In this document: in pieces, positions 24,266-34,200 of the stretch
How positions within the stretch are numbered: the first letter of the stretch is position 1
How the letters are laid out: the number at the start of each line of letters is the position of its first letter
Assembly: GCF_000147335.1 (NCBI RefSeq)
Contig: NC_014503.1
Span: 1 to 47,550, forward strand
DNA length: 47,550 nt
Direction: 5' to 3'
Source: Gloeothece verrucosa PCC 7822
GTDB lineage: Bacteria > Cyanobacteriota > Cyanobacteriia > Cyanobacteriales > Microcystaceae
Position numbers and translations under genes: made by a program
The notes under the pieces: model-generated
Database searches by the model: none
What the model saw: only the letters and a program-made list of their open reading frames with translations
What the model was told of the DNA's origin: nothing

Positions 24266-27220
24266 TCACGATGGCTTGCTTATTCGGGGTTTGGGAGAGC
24301 GAGAAAGAGATGCTTTGCTTCTTTTGCGGGTGTCTTGAGGAAAGCTCTGGGGCAATTCCCTAATCTCGCCATATTCTTCAATATGTTCAACTAACATCCG
24401 AGTGTAACCCCCTTCCTTTAGCCGTTCCAAATCGCCCACTAAAATAAACAATTCCTTAGCACGACTGACAGCTACATTTAGTAGATTGGGGCGACGGTTA
24501 ATAAACCAAAGACTGTCTGTCTCAAGAGATTGGCGAGTGGAAAGAATAATGACTGATTTTTCACCACCTTGGAAGGTATGAATTGTCCCAATACTGTTAT
24601 TTGAAAAATCATCCCAGGTTGAATGTAGCTTTTTATTCAGTGCATTAGCTTGATGACGATAGGGAGAAATTACACCGATAGCACTGTCATTGTTAGGCGA
24701 ATTGACACAGTAACCCAGTTTCAGTAAATGGTCAATAATGGCTTCAATCGCTTCAATTTCTGCTACATTGCTCTGGGAATCAAATTTTCCTTGTACATGA
24801 TAAGCAATTAGATTAGCACCCAAAGCCGAGGGCTTATCAGGAGTTTTGATGTCGATTCCGTAGTGACAGATGCGGTCACTGTACTTGATAATTGGTGGAA
24901 CACAGCGATAATGTTCTTTGAGCAAAATTCCCATTCCGATATCCCCCTGTTCTCCAGATGCTCCGGCTGCCCGATGATAGGCGGTACAATGCGAGGTAGG
25001 ACTGTAACGGTCATAGTCAGCATCCGTTAAGCCTCGTTTTAAAAACGATTCACCAGCATACTGTTTTAAAGACTCCTGGCTAAAGGGAATAACCGGTTCA
25101 AGTTGCCAAGGGTCGCCAACAATAAACGCAGACGAAGTACGGACTAAGACCGGAAATGCCTGATGCTGAGGCGACATAGCCGCTTCATCGAATATAACTT
25201 GGTCAAGACAACCCGTATCGGGGTAAGGGATGAGGTTACGGACGGAATGTAGGGTACTAATGAGAACGGGAAACACTAAACTGAGGTCACGGTAAATTGT
25301 CCGCCAATTTTTTGCGAGTGCCCGTCGCGCATCCCAATCTTGAATCAGAACCCCCATGTAAGTCTTGAGGGAGGTCAGAACCTCTTCTTTTCGTTTTAGG
25401 GCTTCAAGTTGGAGATACTGCCAAGATAAGGTAAATAATTGTTGTTGTTGGGCATGGAATTGGATGTAGAAGAGGTCGTAAAAGTCTTCTGTGGCATAAT
25501 TAGCTAATCGGCTTTGGAGTTGCTCAACACGCCTTAAAAGGTAGTCTCGTTGAGTAGTGAGGGAGTTCTGCTGTTGAGTAGATTCTTCTCTATCGAGTTG
25601 AGCTTGAGTAGATTCCCTCTGACGGTTTAATTGAAATACTATCATCTCCCTGGCTGACAGAAGCGATTCTCTCGTTAAAGGCATTTGAAAGGGGAAAGGG
25701 GTGGCTAATGTAGCGGCAATCGGAACTTCTATCTGTTTGTATAATCGCTTGAGAATATGTCGTTCACTACTTTGGGTAAGTGAGCTATAAAGGGAACGTA
25801 ACCAGTTCCAAAGTCTTCCTAAAACGTTTTGGGCACTTCTAATAGATGAAGACTCCGCAGGAGGCAGGGAGGCTATCGCCTTTTCCACATAGGGGAGAAT
25901 TTGCTCGTAAGCGTTGGCGGGAAAAGAAGTGTAATTCGGGACTTCTTCTCTGTTAGAAGAGTAAGAAAAGTCGGATATAGCTGTCTCAAGTTCTTCGATT
26001 TCCTCGGATAATCTATTCAGAAGTTGTTCGTCTTGTTGCTGTTGTTGCCGCTCAAAGTCGTATTGCTTTTTTTGTTCGGTTAATTCGTTGGCGAGAGTTA
26101 AAAGTTGATTTTTCGTAAAATACCAGTCTTGTTCATCAAAGTCAGCTTGCTCTAACCAATTAATGGCGGCTTGGAGTTTGGGTAAAACTTGCTTGTCAAT
26201 TAAATTTTTCGACCCTCCTGATAAGTAAAATCGCTCGGTTGAGATGTCAGCCGCTAATCGTTCTTCCACATTATTGACGGCTCGGTTATTGGTACTGGTT
26301 ACGAGAGTTAAATTGCTTTCATCAAGTCCTGATGTGATTAACTTATAAGCTCGTTTGACGATTTGTTGAGCGATTTTATGTAATGAAGTGCTAGTTTTGC
26401 CATTACCTGGGGGACCCATAACGGCGGTAATGGGATTTAATAGGGCGTGTTTAAGGGCTAATGCTTGTGAGGGAGTTGGGGGGTTGGTAGGAAATGCCCC
26501 TAAAAAGAACACTTCATGAGACGGGGGTTTAGGGACACCAAAGAGATATTCATAAGCCGGATGAGATGGGGTTGCCCAATCCCATTGAGGTTGAGAGCAG
26601 ATTTTTTGTAAATCTTTTTTGAGATTATAACTATAAGGAGCATAATCGAAGCGTAGTAAATAGGGCGAAGCTTTAGAACGCAGAGGGCGGGGGGGTAAGT
26701 CAATTAAGTTGAGAAAGTCTTGTAAGTCCTTGTAGGGATGGTTAAAGGTTGTTTCTAAAAAGACTAGCAGTCCTTCCCGTATGACTAAGTTTTCGGCTTC
26801 ATCTTCGGAAAGTCCGTACAAATCCATCAAATTTGGTAACACGGGTTGAAAAAGGAATTTGGTTAAATCCCATCCGCTTTTCTGATAGTTCCCTGCAAAA
26901 ATAATTGAGATATCAAGGGTGAATAGGGGACGAAATTTGCGAAGTCTATCTTTAATTTGATAAATCTGTGGGAAAGCGACGGCAATTTTGAAGTCGTCGG
27001 ATTTGTTCTGTTCCTTTAAGTCTTTGTATTCTTGCTTAAGTTCTTTGAAAAGAGATTCCGTCAGGAAGAGATGATTTCCTAATAGGTTAATATCTTTGTC
27101 CCAGATATGGGGGTCGTCGTCAGTAGAACCGGCATCAACTTCGGCATTGGTTAACTCTTCTAGCTGAATGTAATCCAACCAAGTTTGAAGGATAGCTGAA
27201 ATTGTGTTTTGTTCTAACAT
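24266..27220 (-). CDS. Superfamily 1 helicase, UPF1/DNA2-like
   Basis: Protein of 984 aa. Helicase motifs: I GPPGNGKTSTS (about 268-278), Ia TSTNNRAVNNV, II VIFDEAAMSPQHQA (about 675-688), III FIVGDPWQLEPVIP, IV/V GVISPYRHQA and GTIHTFQGGEKSVIILS, VI NVAVSRAKELFILVGD. Residues about 370-640 are a long Gln/Glu-rich insertion predicted as coiled coil between motifs Ia and II. The family (AAA_11/AAA_12) unwinds DNA or RNA. On this plasmid it lies between the mob genes and the toxin-antitoxin pair and may serve plasmid replication, transfer or defence; the sequence does not decide. The last five codons (ISKPS and stop) overlap one copy of a 16-bp inverted repeat found again at 31133. Confidence 0.85.
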   Translation of the reverse strand: MLEQNTISAILQTWLDYIQLEELTNAEVDAGSTDDDPHIWDKDINLLGNHLFLTESLFKELKQEYKDLKEQNKSDDFKIAVAFPQIYQIKDRLRKFRPLFTLDISIIFAGNYQKSGWDLTKFLFQPVLPNLMDLYGLSEDEAENLVIREGLLVFLETTFNHPYKDLQDFLNLIDLPPRPLRSKASPYLLRFDYAPYSYNLKKDLQKICSQPQWDWATPSHPAYEYLFGVPKPPSHEVFFLGAFPTNPPTPSQALALKHALLNPITAVMGPPGNGKTSTSLHKIAQQIVKRAYKLITSGLDESNLTLVTSTNNRAVNNVEERLAADISTERFYLSGGSKNLIDKQVLPKLQAAINWLEQADFDEQDWYFTKNQLLTLANELTEQKKQYDFERQQQQQDEQLLNRLSEEIEELETAISDFSYSSNREEVPNYTSFPANAYEQILPYVEKAIASLPPAESSSIRSAQNVLGRLWNWLRSLYSSLTQSSERHILKRLYKQIEVPIAATLATPFPFQMPLTRESLLSAREMIVFQLNRQRESTQAQLDREESTQQQNSLTTQRDYLLRRVEQLQSRLANYATEDFYDLFYIQFHAQQQQLFTLSWQYLQLEALKRKEEVLTSLKTYMGVLIQDWDARRALAKNWRTIYRDLSLVFPVLISTLHSVRNLIPYPDTGCLDQVIFDEAAMSPQHQAFPVLVRTSSAFIVGDPWQLEPVIPFSQESLKQYAGESFLKRGLTDADYDRYSPTSHCTAYHRAAGASGEQGDIGMGILLKEHYRCVPPIIKYSDRICHYGIDIKTPDKPSALGANLIAYHVQGKFDSQSNVAEIEAIEAIIDHLLKLGYCVNSPNNDSAIGVISPYRHQANALNKKLHSTWDDFSNNSIGTIHTFQGGEKSVIILSTRQSLETDSLWFINRRPNLLNVAVSRAKELFILVGDLERLKEGGYTRMLVEHIEEYGEIRELPQSFPQDTRKRSKASLSRSPKPRISKPS
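24268..24283 (-). repeat. Inverted repeat copy 1 (partner at 31133-31148)
   Basis: Minus strand reads ATAAGCAAGCCATCGT, then AGAGGGG one base later. The same 16 bases, then AGAGGG one base later, occur on the plus strand at 31133. It overlaps the end of the helicase gene. Confidence 0.6.
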
Positions 27221-27343
27221 GAGTCTTAGCTCGACTCCTCTACACGCAATAATTCCATTATGCCCCTATCAACTGAAAATTGCGTTTATCCTGAGAGAGG
27301 AAAAATAATGACTAGCTTTAATAATGGTTGCTCGTTTGTTGTT

Positions 27344-27367
27344 TTTACCCGTAACGTTACGGGTAAA
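27344..27367. promoter_or_regulatory. parS-like palindrome, copy 2
   Basis: A perfect 24-bp palindrome, TTTACCCGTAAC plus its reverse complement. It lies in the non-coding gap between the helicase start (27220) and the hepT stop (27439), in a 218-base stretch with no gene that I can support. Confidence 0.65.
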
Positions 27368-27438
27368 TCTGTTTTAAAATCAATTGATAGAAAACGGGTG
27401 TCTGTTGATGCTAAATACTCACATTTTGCGGTTAATTA

Positions 27439-27789
27439 TCACTTATTGTTGTTTGACTCTATTTCTCTTAAAATAGCTTCAATTTGTTGTTTGAGGGAAG
27501 GAATATCATTCTCAACAATATCCCAAATGAATGCTAAATTAATACGGAAATATTCATGAATAACCAGATTTCTTAAATCCCCCGCTTCTCGCCAAGGAAT
27601 TTCAGGGTATTTTGCTTTAAATTCTTGAGATGTTGCCCTTGATGCCTCACCAATAATTTGTAAATGATAAATCACCCAAGTTTGGATTAATTCCTGTTCT
27701 TCAAAGGCGGTTTTTCCTTGATTTGTATATTTTTCTAAACGCCCAATCGCTTCTAAAATATCTCGTAACCGTTCGCTATCGTCTCTCAT
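27439..27789 (-). CDS. hepT: HepT-like ribonuclease toxin (DUF86)
   Basis: Protein of 116 aa, the usual HepT length. The catalytic motif of HEPN ribonucleases is present as R73-N-L-V-I-H78-E-Y80 (RNLVIHEYF). HYLQIIGEA-type helices (YHLQIIGEASR) fit the family. In characterised pairs MntA transfers AMP groups to the Tyr of this motif and silences the toxin; Y80 is the equivalent here. The ATG overlaps the stop of the antitoxin gene by four bases (27786-27789). On a plasmid this pair probably stabilises inheritance or limits phage. Confidence 0.9.
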   Translation of the reverse strand: MRDDSERLRDILEAIGRLEKYTNQGKTAFEEQELIQTWVIYHLQIIGEASRATSQEFKAKYPEIPWREAGDLRNLVIHEYFRINLAFIWDIVENDIPSLKQQIEAILREIESNNNK

Positions 27790-28079
27790 AGGGGAATAGC
27801 CTCTTTTAACACACGCTCTTTAATTCGTTCCTTGAGTCCCTGTTCAGTAGTTATATCGACTTTACAACCTAAAAGCTCTTCCAATTCTCGAATTAACCGC
27901 AAAGGAAACCATGAGCTTCGACGTTCACGGCAATAGTCAACTAATAAATCAAGGTCACTTTTTTCGTCGGCTTCTCCCCTGGCGACCGACCCAAAAATTC
28001 GCACATTAAGAGCGCCATGTTTTTCAGCAATAGCAATAATTTGTTCTCGTTTTTCTCGGAGTAAGTTATCAATTTCCAT
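27786..28079 (-). CDS. mntA: MNT-type nucleotidyltransferase antitoxin
   Basis: Protein of 97 aa with the minimal nucleotidyltransferase signature G30-S31-VARG followed by SDLDLLVDY (D42, D44). A C-terminal GCKVDITTEQGLKE strand carries the third acidic residue. It lies directly upstream of and overlapping hepT, the standard MNT-HEPN arrangement, and neutralises HepT by AMPylation in studied cases. A parS-like palindrome lies 53 bases upstream of its start, so ParB binding might influence the promoter (inference). Confidence 0.9.
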   Translation of the reverse strand: MEIDNLLREKREQIIAIAEKHGALNVRIFGSVARGEADEKSDLDLLVDYCRERRSSWFPLRLIRELEELLGCKVDITTEQGLKERIKERVLKEAIPL

Positions 28080-28131
28080 AATCTTTGTTCTTCTCTTGTT
28101 AATTATTATTTAATTTTATCAATAAAATTTT

Positions 28132-28153
28132 TTACCCGTAACGTTACGGGTAA
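28132..28153. promoter_or_regulatory. parS-like palindrome, copy 3 (just downstream of parB)
   Basis: A perfect 22-bp palindrome, TTACCCGTAAC plus its reverse complement, 46 bases beyond the parB stop. A half-site CGTTACGGGTAA also occurs inside parB at 28675-28686. Centromeres next to the par operon are the usual plasmid arrangement. Confidence 0.7.
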
Positions 28154-28198
28154 TGCTCCGATGGAAGCCAATTCAATCAAAAAAAACGCTCTCACGTC

Positions 28199-29179
28199 TT
28201 AGCTTTCCTTAACAACAGAGGATTCTTCTTCTGACTTTTCACTTAATTCATCGTCTTTGGCCAACACTTCTAATTGAGCTAACAACTGTTCTAATTGTTC
28301 GCGCTTTTCAGGTTTGTCCCAAATGCGGGATTTTTTGAGGAGTTGGTACGCGGACTTCAGGCGCTGCGGTAAAGAGTCAGAGTTTGAGGGAGACTCTTGT
28401 TGAGAACTTTGAAAGAGAATTCGTTCCTTAATTTCGCTCAGAGAAAGTTTTTTTTCAATCGCTTCAGTGAGGATTTGACGACGGGTAGCTTCGTCTTTAA
28501 TTCGGGCGATAGCAACGGCTTTAGTATAGGCAATTAAGCCTTCTCTGAGGGCGGTTTTGATGTCTTCAGGGAGGTTGAGCAAGGGGAGACGATTTCTAAC
28601 GAAAGACTCCCAGTTCATAATTCCGATGGAGTCAAACACGGCTACAATCTGCTCCTCTAATTCGCTATCTTCTTCGTTACGGGTAACTTTACCTTTAGCT
28701 TCGTTTTGGAGACGATACAGAACAGAAGGGGCTTCTTCAAAGGTAATGTTTAAACGGAGAGAGAGAAGTTGTAGAATGCCTTCGGTTTCTTCGACTGGGT
28801 TGAGGTCTTCCCGTTGTAAGTTTTCGATTAGGGCAAGTTGAAGCGCTTGCTCATTGCTCAACTCTCGAATCACTACGGGGACTTCCGTCAATCCGACTTC
28901 AGTGGCAGCACGATAGCGTCGTTCTCCAGCGACTAATTCATAACCGCCATCTTCTAAAGGACGAACCAGCAAGGGTTGAAGAATTCCATGCTGAGAAATA
29001 GATTTAATTAATTCTTCTAAAGCTTGGGGGTCAAAGTAACGGCGTGGTTGCTGTTTGTTGAGATGAATTTCTGTGATGGGAATTGTTGAGTCTGGGGTTG
29101 AGGTCGTTGGAGCTAAAGATTCAGCCCAAGGCGCGGTTATTTCACTTTTTAGAGGTTGGTTATTCTTGCGACGAGCCAT
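28199..29179 (-). CDS. parB: ParB centromere-binding CTPase
   Basis: Protein of 326 aa from ATG 29179, which overlaps the parA stop by one base (TAATG). The frame is open further upstream, but that 48-residue Cys/Arg-rich extension (to 29323) runs through parA and is unlikely to be used. ParB landmarks: QPRRYFDPQALEELIKSISQ, LVAGERRYRAA (the CTP-binding GERRxRA box) and IENLQREDLNPVEE. A helix-turn-helix region and a Glu/Leu-rich C-terminal dimerisation part follow. It would bind parS and work with ParA in segregation. The three 22-24 bp palindromes nearby are the obvious candidate targets. Confidence 0.93.
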   Translation of the reverse strand: MARRKNNQPLKSEITAPWAESLAPTTSTPDSTIPITEIHLNKQQPRRYFDPQALEELIKSISQHGILQPLLVRPLEDGGYELVAGERRYRAATEVGLTEVPVVIRELSNEQALQLALIENLQREDLNPVEETEGILQLLSLRLNITFEEAPSVLYRLQNEAKGKVTRNEEDSELEEQIVAVFDSIGIMNWESFVRNRLPLLNLPEDIKTALREGLIAYTKAVAIARIKDEATRRQILTEAIEKKLSLSEIKERILFQSSQQESPSNSDSLPQRLKSAYQLLKKSRIWDKPEKREQLEQLLAQLEVLAKDDELSEKSEEESSVVKES

Positions 29180-29943
29180 TATAGTGCCTCCATTGCTTCC
29201 GCTAAGGATTCTAGGACAGGGACGACAGGATGTTTCGGGGCGTACACGGCTAAGGGGGCGCGTTCTTCGGTTGCATCCACAAAGGCAGTAGAACGGGGAA
29301 CGGGGGGAAAAATTTGTCCCCAACTGGCCAGTTGAGTAGAAATAGCGGCTAGGGTGCGGGTATCGGCGGAGTTACGACTGTCGTATCGGGTAGGAACAAA
29401 TCCTGCTATTTGTAATTTACGGTTAGCTTTGTTTTTGACTCTGGTGACGGTTTGGAGAAGTTCGTTTGTCCCTTCAAAGGCTTTGAGATGGGTTTCGAGG
29501 GGGACAAGGACGTGAGTAGCGGCTACTAAACTGATATAGGAAAGTAGTCCTAAACTGGGAGGACAGTCAATAAGAATGAAGTTGTAATCGTCGAGGACTG
29601 GTTCTACCGCTTCTTTTAGTCGCAAGTCTCGCATTTCGGCATTGACTAACTGCATTTCCGCCCCAGAGAGAATGCGGTTAGCGGGAACTAAGTCCATATT
29701 ATGAATGTTTGAGTGAATAGGGAGGGGCTGCTCATCAATGATGGCATCAGCAATCGTTTTATCGAGTTGGTTGGGCATCAAGCCCATAAATTTTGTTAAG
29801 GAGGCTTGCGGGTCCATGTCGATGAGGAGGACACGGTGTTGCTTAACGGCTAGGTGGTAGCCGAGATTTTGAGTGAGGGTCGATTTTGCAACTCCCCCGG
29901 CTTGGTTGAATAGGGCGATGATGCGGGTGGGCGGTTCAGTCAT
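29179..29943 (-). CDS. parA: ParA partition ATPase
   Basis: Protein of 254 aa, a small type Ib-like ParA without an N-terminal helix-turn-helix. The deviant Walker A is AGGVAKST (about 15-22), Walker A' is LLIDMDPQASLT, and Walker B is NFILIDCPPSLG. It drives plasmid segregation by ATP-dependent binding to the nucleoid and release by ParB. It is translationally coupled to parB. The 93 bases between its start and the HNH gene stop are AT-rich and probably contain the promoter, but I cannot point to a convincing -35/-10 pair. Confidence 0.95.
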   Translation of the reverse strand: MTEPPTRIIALFNQAGGVAKSTLTQNLGYHLAVKQHRVLLIDMDPQASLTKFMGLMPNQLDKTIADAIIDEQPLPIHSNIHNMDLVPANRILSGAEMQLVNAEMRDLRLKEAVEPVLDDYNFILIDCPPSLGLLSYISLVAATHVLVPLETHLKAFEGTNELLQTVTRVKNKANRKLQIAGFVPTRYDSRNSADTRTLAAISTQLASWGQIFPPVPRSTAFVDATEERAPLAVYAPKHPVVPVLESLAEAMEAL

Positions 29944-30036
29944 TGCACTGAGGAATGGATTCGATGAGATAATTAGACCACAAAACCGTCAAATTTATGT
30001 GTTTAAGTATAATGGAATCAGAGTAATCATTTTTGG

Positions 30037-30450
30037 TTATGTAATTCGATAGCGTCCTTGCCCTATCAAAATTTGCCGCTCAATGAGCCGGTTGGGCGCG
30101 TTGAACTTTAATAACCGCGCTGTAGCAATGCCAATTGGAGTAAGCCCGTCAATATAAGCATTATTTAGAGTAAAGTGTTCTGTCCATTTTTGGCGACGGG
30201 GATGAAATAAGGGAATAATTTCACCGGTGTTGAGATTTATTGTGGCCAAATCGGAGCCTTTGTGACGGTTACAAGACAAGCAGGAGAGGCAAAGATTTTC
30301 TGCCGTCGTTTGACCACCATGTTTAATAGCAATAATATGGTCAACTTCATGGCTATAAATGGAAAAATCTTGATGAATCAAGCAGTATTCACATTGACCT
30401 TGGGCACGTTCAATGACAAAAGAGCGGAGTTCGGCTGGAATCGTGGACAT
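30037..30450 (-). CDS. HNH endonuclease family protein
   Basis: Protein of 137 aa. C20-E-Y-C23, HEVDHI (34-39), then N52-L-C, CLSC and NRHKG (61-65) give the HNH/treble-clef nuclease fold with two Cys pairs for zinc. The C-terminal half (GEIIPLFHPRRQKWTEHF) is the tail usual in cyanobacterial HNH proteins. The start ATG directly follows the TAA of the upstream gene, so the two are a coupled pair. The role on the plasmid is unknown; homing or nicking activity is possible. Confidence 0.85.
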   Translation of the reverse strand: MSTIPAELRSFVIERAQGQCEYCLIHQDFSIYSHEVDHIIAIKHGGQTTAENLCLSCLSCNRHKGSDLATINLNTGEIIPLFHPRRQKWTEHFTLNNAYIDGLTPIGIATARLLKFNAPNRLIERQILIGQGRYRIT

Positions 30451-30813
30451 TTAGTTGATAGCGTTAACTGCGTGTGCTTTGAGTAATATCATCAGATGTT
30501 CTAGCTGTTGATATGTATCTAACTCCGCCGTTTCTAGGGGGGTAAGTGCAGATTCTCGGTTTTTTTCCAGTAATGTTCTTAAACGTTCTTGAGCTTGTGG
30601 GGAAACTTTAAAGGCGATAATTTCACTTTTGGTAGGACTATGAAGAAGAAAGTCCAAAACTTCAGCATAGACAGAGCTTGTGTCTGTAACTGTGACTTCT
30701 GCGCTCCTGTCTGTGGTTTCAAGCAGTTGTGCTAACAATTGCGGAAGACGCTCTCGCAGAGGTTCTAAGCGGCTGGCTAGTTCGTCGGAAATTTGAATGG
30801 TAAGTTCTGCCAT
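30451..30813 (-). CDS. Hypothetical protein, 120 aa, paired with the HNH gene
   Basis: A small helical protein beginning MAELTIQISDELASRLEPLRERLPQ. The opening resembles the N-terminal region of cyanobacterial proteins often found next to HNH or PIN genes (from memory, not searched). VSPQAQERLRTLLEKNRESA and LTPLETAELDTYQQLEHLM follow. The coupled stop/start with the HNH gene (TAA then ATG) suggests that the products work together. It might be an antitoxin-like partner, but no known antitoxin fold is evident. Confidence 0.72.
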   Translation of the reverse strand: MAELTIQISDELASRLEPLRERLPQLLAQLLETTDRSAEVTVTDTSSVYAEVLDFLLHSPTKSEIIAFKVSPQAQERLRTLLEKNRESALTPLETAELDTYQQLEHLMILLKAHAVNAIN

Positions 30814-30862
30814 TGTTGTTTATTAAGATGGGTTAGTTCAATTTTAGATTTTTTGAGGCGGC

Positions 30863-31066
30863 TTATAATGAGGACAGAATTTTAGCCGAACGAGAAATAG
30901 CCGCCTTTAACTCAGCTTCTACTAAATTTTCTAATTCTTGCTTAGAAATAGGAGAAAGGGGGTTTCCAGTCGCCAGCGATTCTTGAAAGTGCCCCATCAG
31001 TTCAACAAGTCGTGTTTGCTGCTGTTGTGTAAATAAATCATCGGGATGAAAGCACTTGTTATTCAT
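30863..31066 (-). CDS. Small hypothetical protein, 67 aa
   Basis: Starts at ATG 31066 (MNNKCFHPDDLFTQQQQTRL) with GGAGA seven bases upstream; an upstream TTG (31081) is less likely. It is helical and Gln/Glu/Leu-rich, without known motifs. It lies in the same orientation between rep and the HNH pair. Position, SD and composition support a real gene, but the function is unknown. Confidence 0.55.
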   Translation of the reverse strand: MNNKCFHPDDLFTQQQQTRLVELMGHFQESLATGNPLSPISKQELENLVEAELKAAISRSAKILSSL

Positions 31067-31132
31067 GGACGGAATCTCCAACTGAACTTAAAGATTGTAA
31101 AGTTAGATCTAATGCTACCCCTCTCCACCCAC

Positions 31133-31148
31133 ATAAGCAAGCCATCGT
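31133..31148 (+). repeat. Inverted repeat copy 2 (partner at 24268-24283)
   Basis: ATAAGCAAGCCATCGT, then AGAGGG one base later, identical to the minus strand at the helicase 3' end. Upstream bases (CTCTCC-ACCCAC) also resemble the other copy (CTCTCCCAAACCCCGA). It lies in the 226-base non-coding gap 31067-31291; I see nothing else supportable there. Confidence 0.6.
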
Positions 31149-31291
31149 TAGAGGGACACAATTTTTATGATACAACTTCAAAAATTGGTTTTTTACTCAA
31201 TCAATACAAGTAAGAGTTACTCCGCCCTAAGCTGATATAAGATCATCACGGCAATTAGTTAAGACTTTTCCTTGATAATCATCATTATTTA

Positions 31292-34200
31292 TTACGGTAA
31301 TCGTTCTTCAAAACCTAATTGAATAGAGTCAATCAAAGATGATTCCGATGTTGGACTAGGCTTTTTCACCTCTTCCAAACTTGAACGAGTAACAAACACG
31401 GGTTGAGACTGTCCCTCTTTTACTCCATTTAAAGCCCAAACCTTAACCGAATAAGCCCCTTGACGAGAATATGAGTCTAGGTAAACTAACATCCCTGGCT
31501 TAATCTCGAATCCATCTGTATTCCCAGTTTTTTCTCCTTTGTACTTAAACACTGGCTCTGGGAAAGAAGTGGCCAATAAACCATCTACAATAAGCTGTTG
31601 TTTTTGAGGTAAAGCCATATAAGCTTTTTCCAACAGTTGTGGATTATGTTTTTTCTTGAGGGAGTTATAATCGCTCAACGTTTTACAAGCTAATAATAAA
31701 CCTTGAAGGGATGCTAAGTTCGGTTGAGAAAAGGGTTGTTGTTCCGCCGCGTCAAGGGAGATATTGCCAGTTTTACTTTGACCGTTTTGTGGAAATTTTT
31801 CGATTAATTTGTCGAAAGCTAAATAAATACGATTCCAGTAATCAGGACATTTTTGATTAATTAAGTCCCAAACAGAATTAAAACGATTTTCGGCTTCTGA
31901 ATATAACGTCATTAACTCGTCAATAGATTGAAAACGCTCCTGGGGAACAACGCCTGATTCTAAATCCGTTAACAATTCTATTAACCAATCTATATTCTCT
32001 GATGGGGTTAATGATTTATATTCAGGTTCTGTCACCGGTGACACTTCGGAGTCGGGTGACGCTTCTAACTCTTGCTGAGATTGAGTTGGTGGTTCTGTCA
32101 CTTCTGTCACCGCCCCATCAGAATAATTATTATCATCGGACTGGCTATTCTCCTCTCTATCAGAACTCATGTTCTCTATGGCGGGGGTTGGTGGGATAGG
32201 AGCAGTGGGAAGATTAGGATTATTAGGGTTAGAATCCGGATTATTAGGGTTATTAGGGGGCTGTGGCGGGTTAATAATCGCTTTAAAGCGAACAATACGC
32301 CCATTCTTTTCGATAATTCCTTTGCCCATCTCGACTAATTTGGAGAATAACTCAATCGTATAAGCACCTACTGAGCGCCCACATTCAACCGCTCTCTTGC
32401 TAATTGCTTTAATATTGCGGTAAATATCTCTTGGGGTAACACCCTCCGGCACATTTACGGACATATCCCAGATTTTCAGGAGAATACTGCTCATATTTTC
32501 CGAATTACCTACTTTTTCCTGTACAACTTCCATCGCCTGGCTGTAATAACGACCCGCTTCTACTGCTCTTTCTAAGGTATCGAGTTGTAATACCCAGATA
32601 TTTTTTGTCTTGTCAAAATAACAATCAACTAAATGAATTCCCAAAGCGATTCTCAAAATTTGGGTAGAAAGTTTCCGCAACCAGGCGCGAATAGCTGGAG
32701 ATTGATGGGTTTCGGCTTTTTCTCCCAGAATTTCCACTAAGTCTGTATAATACTTGTCCGCATCACGAGATAATCTAACTGAGCCAGTGGGACAGTTTTC
32801 TAGCCAGTCATAAAGAGGGGGTAAAATGTCACTGAGTTGACAGTAGCCCTTAACCCGTTTGGGTTTACAAACTTGGGGAATAGCATACAAAAATCGTGCT
32901 TGAACCCCTTGGGAGTCATCGGGATCTTTAAAGGCTTGACGAAACGCCCCAGGTTGAATGCCACCAGCGATACTTAAACGGGTTTCTTCTACCGCGTAGG
33001 AGTCGGTTTCAGGATCTACTCGGTCAACAAAAGACCCGCTTCCATCCCACATTTTTAGTAGGCATTCCAGCCCTTCATTTTCCTCTTTAGAGCCTCCAAA
33101 TTGTCCTAAAGACTTAAACAGTCCAGCGATTTCATCTCGTGCCCATAAAGAGCCATTTTCCGTCTGCTCCGCTAATCTTCGCATGACGGATTGAATGGTG
33201 GCCACTTCAAAGAGATATTTTCTCTCAGGGGTTGGGGGGAATGGTTCTGGATCTTCTTTCTTTTTGTTCTTTAAAATCTGTTTATATTCAGCTAATGCGT
33301 TTTTCCATCGCTTCTTTTCTTGGTATTGTCGTTGTTTTAGCGGCGCGAGAATTACCCCTTCTGCGCGAGTTTTGCCGGTTCCGGATTCACCCACTAAACA
33401 AGTCCAAGCGATCGCCGGGATGCGATGAGATTCTATATCTAGATCAAGCCGTTTACCGGCTAAAGATAGCACAGTGGGAAGAAAATACTGCCAGAGGCTA
33501 ATGGGGTCAATATTGAGGACAGATGCGTCATGAATAAATACGGGGGCAAGGGGAGGGATGATTTTTTTTAAGTCTAGGGTGGCGTTATGCCAGTTCACCA
33601 GTTGGTTTAATCTATCAGTGTCAGAGGGTTGTGTAACATCCTCTGAACAGCGAATAGCACTGACTAACTGCTGATAAGCGGCTTTACTGAAGGTTGAATA
33701 AGATTGTAGTAAATCTAGTTCGTTTTGTTCTTCATAGTCTTTTAGCCCTAGTTTAAGAATAGCGGTGACAGCAGTGACAGTATCCGCAACGCTCAGTAAT
33801 TGGGGGTTTGGGGTGTCACTCTTGGATAAAGTGTCACCGGTGACAGTTGTTTCATTATCAGTTGAAGTGAGGGCAATTGATTGGTTAGAGGAAGGTTTTT
33901 TAACTGGGGAAGCCAAAGAAGTATTTTTACGGGGGAAAGTCCACCCGTCTAATTTGGCTAAGTGTGCTAAAGTTCCCAGTTGTACACCGCCGCCCCTTGA
34001 AAAAGACTTCCATTTTTTTTCGCAATCACCGGGTTTGTATTTGCTTGAGGAGCGGCTCCAGTTATCCCATTCGGTTAACAGCGAATCATCGACGCTATGT
34101 AAAGCCATCCCGACGGCCACCCAATCATCATAATCATCTGCACGGAAGGGGGAAAGGGCATTGAGGTAAGAGATAGCGAAGTCAATGTCACTCCATTGTT

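Noticed and set aside
27260..27559. 99-codon plus-strand frame
   Set aside because: It overlaps hepT antisense and contains the parS-like palindrome; no ribosome-binding site or recognisable protein features.
29180..29323. N-terminal extension of ParB
   Set aside because: The extra 48 residues run through parA in another frame with Cys/Arg-rich composition; ATG 29179 overlaps the parA stop as expected for a coupled start.
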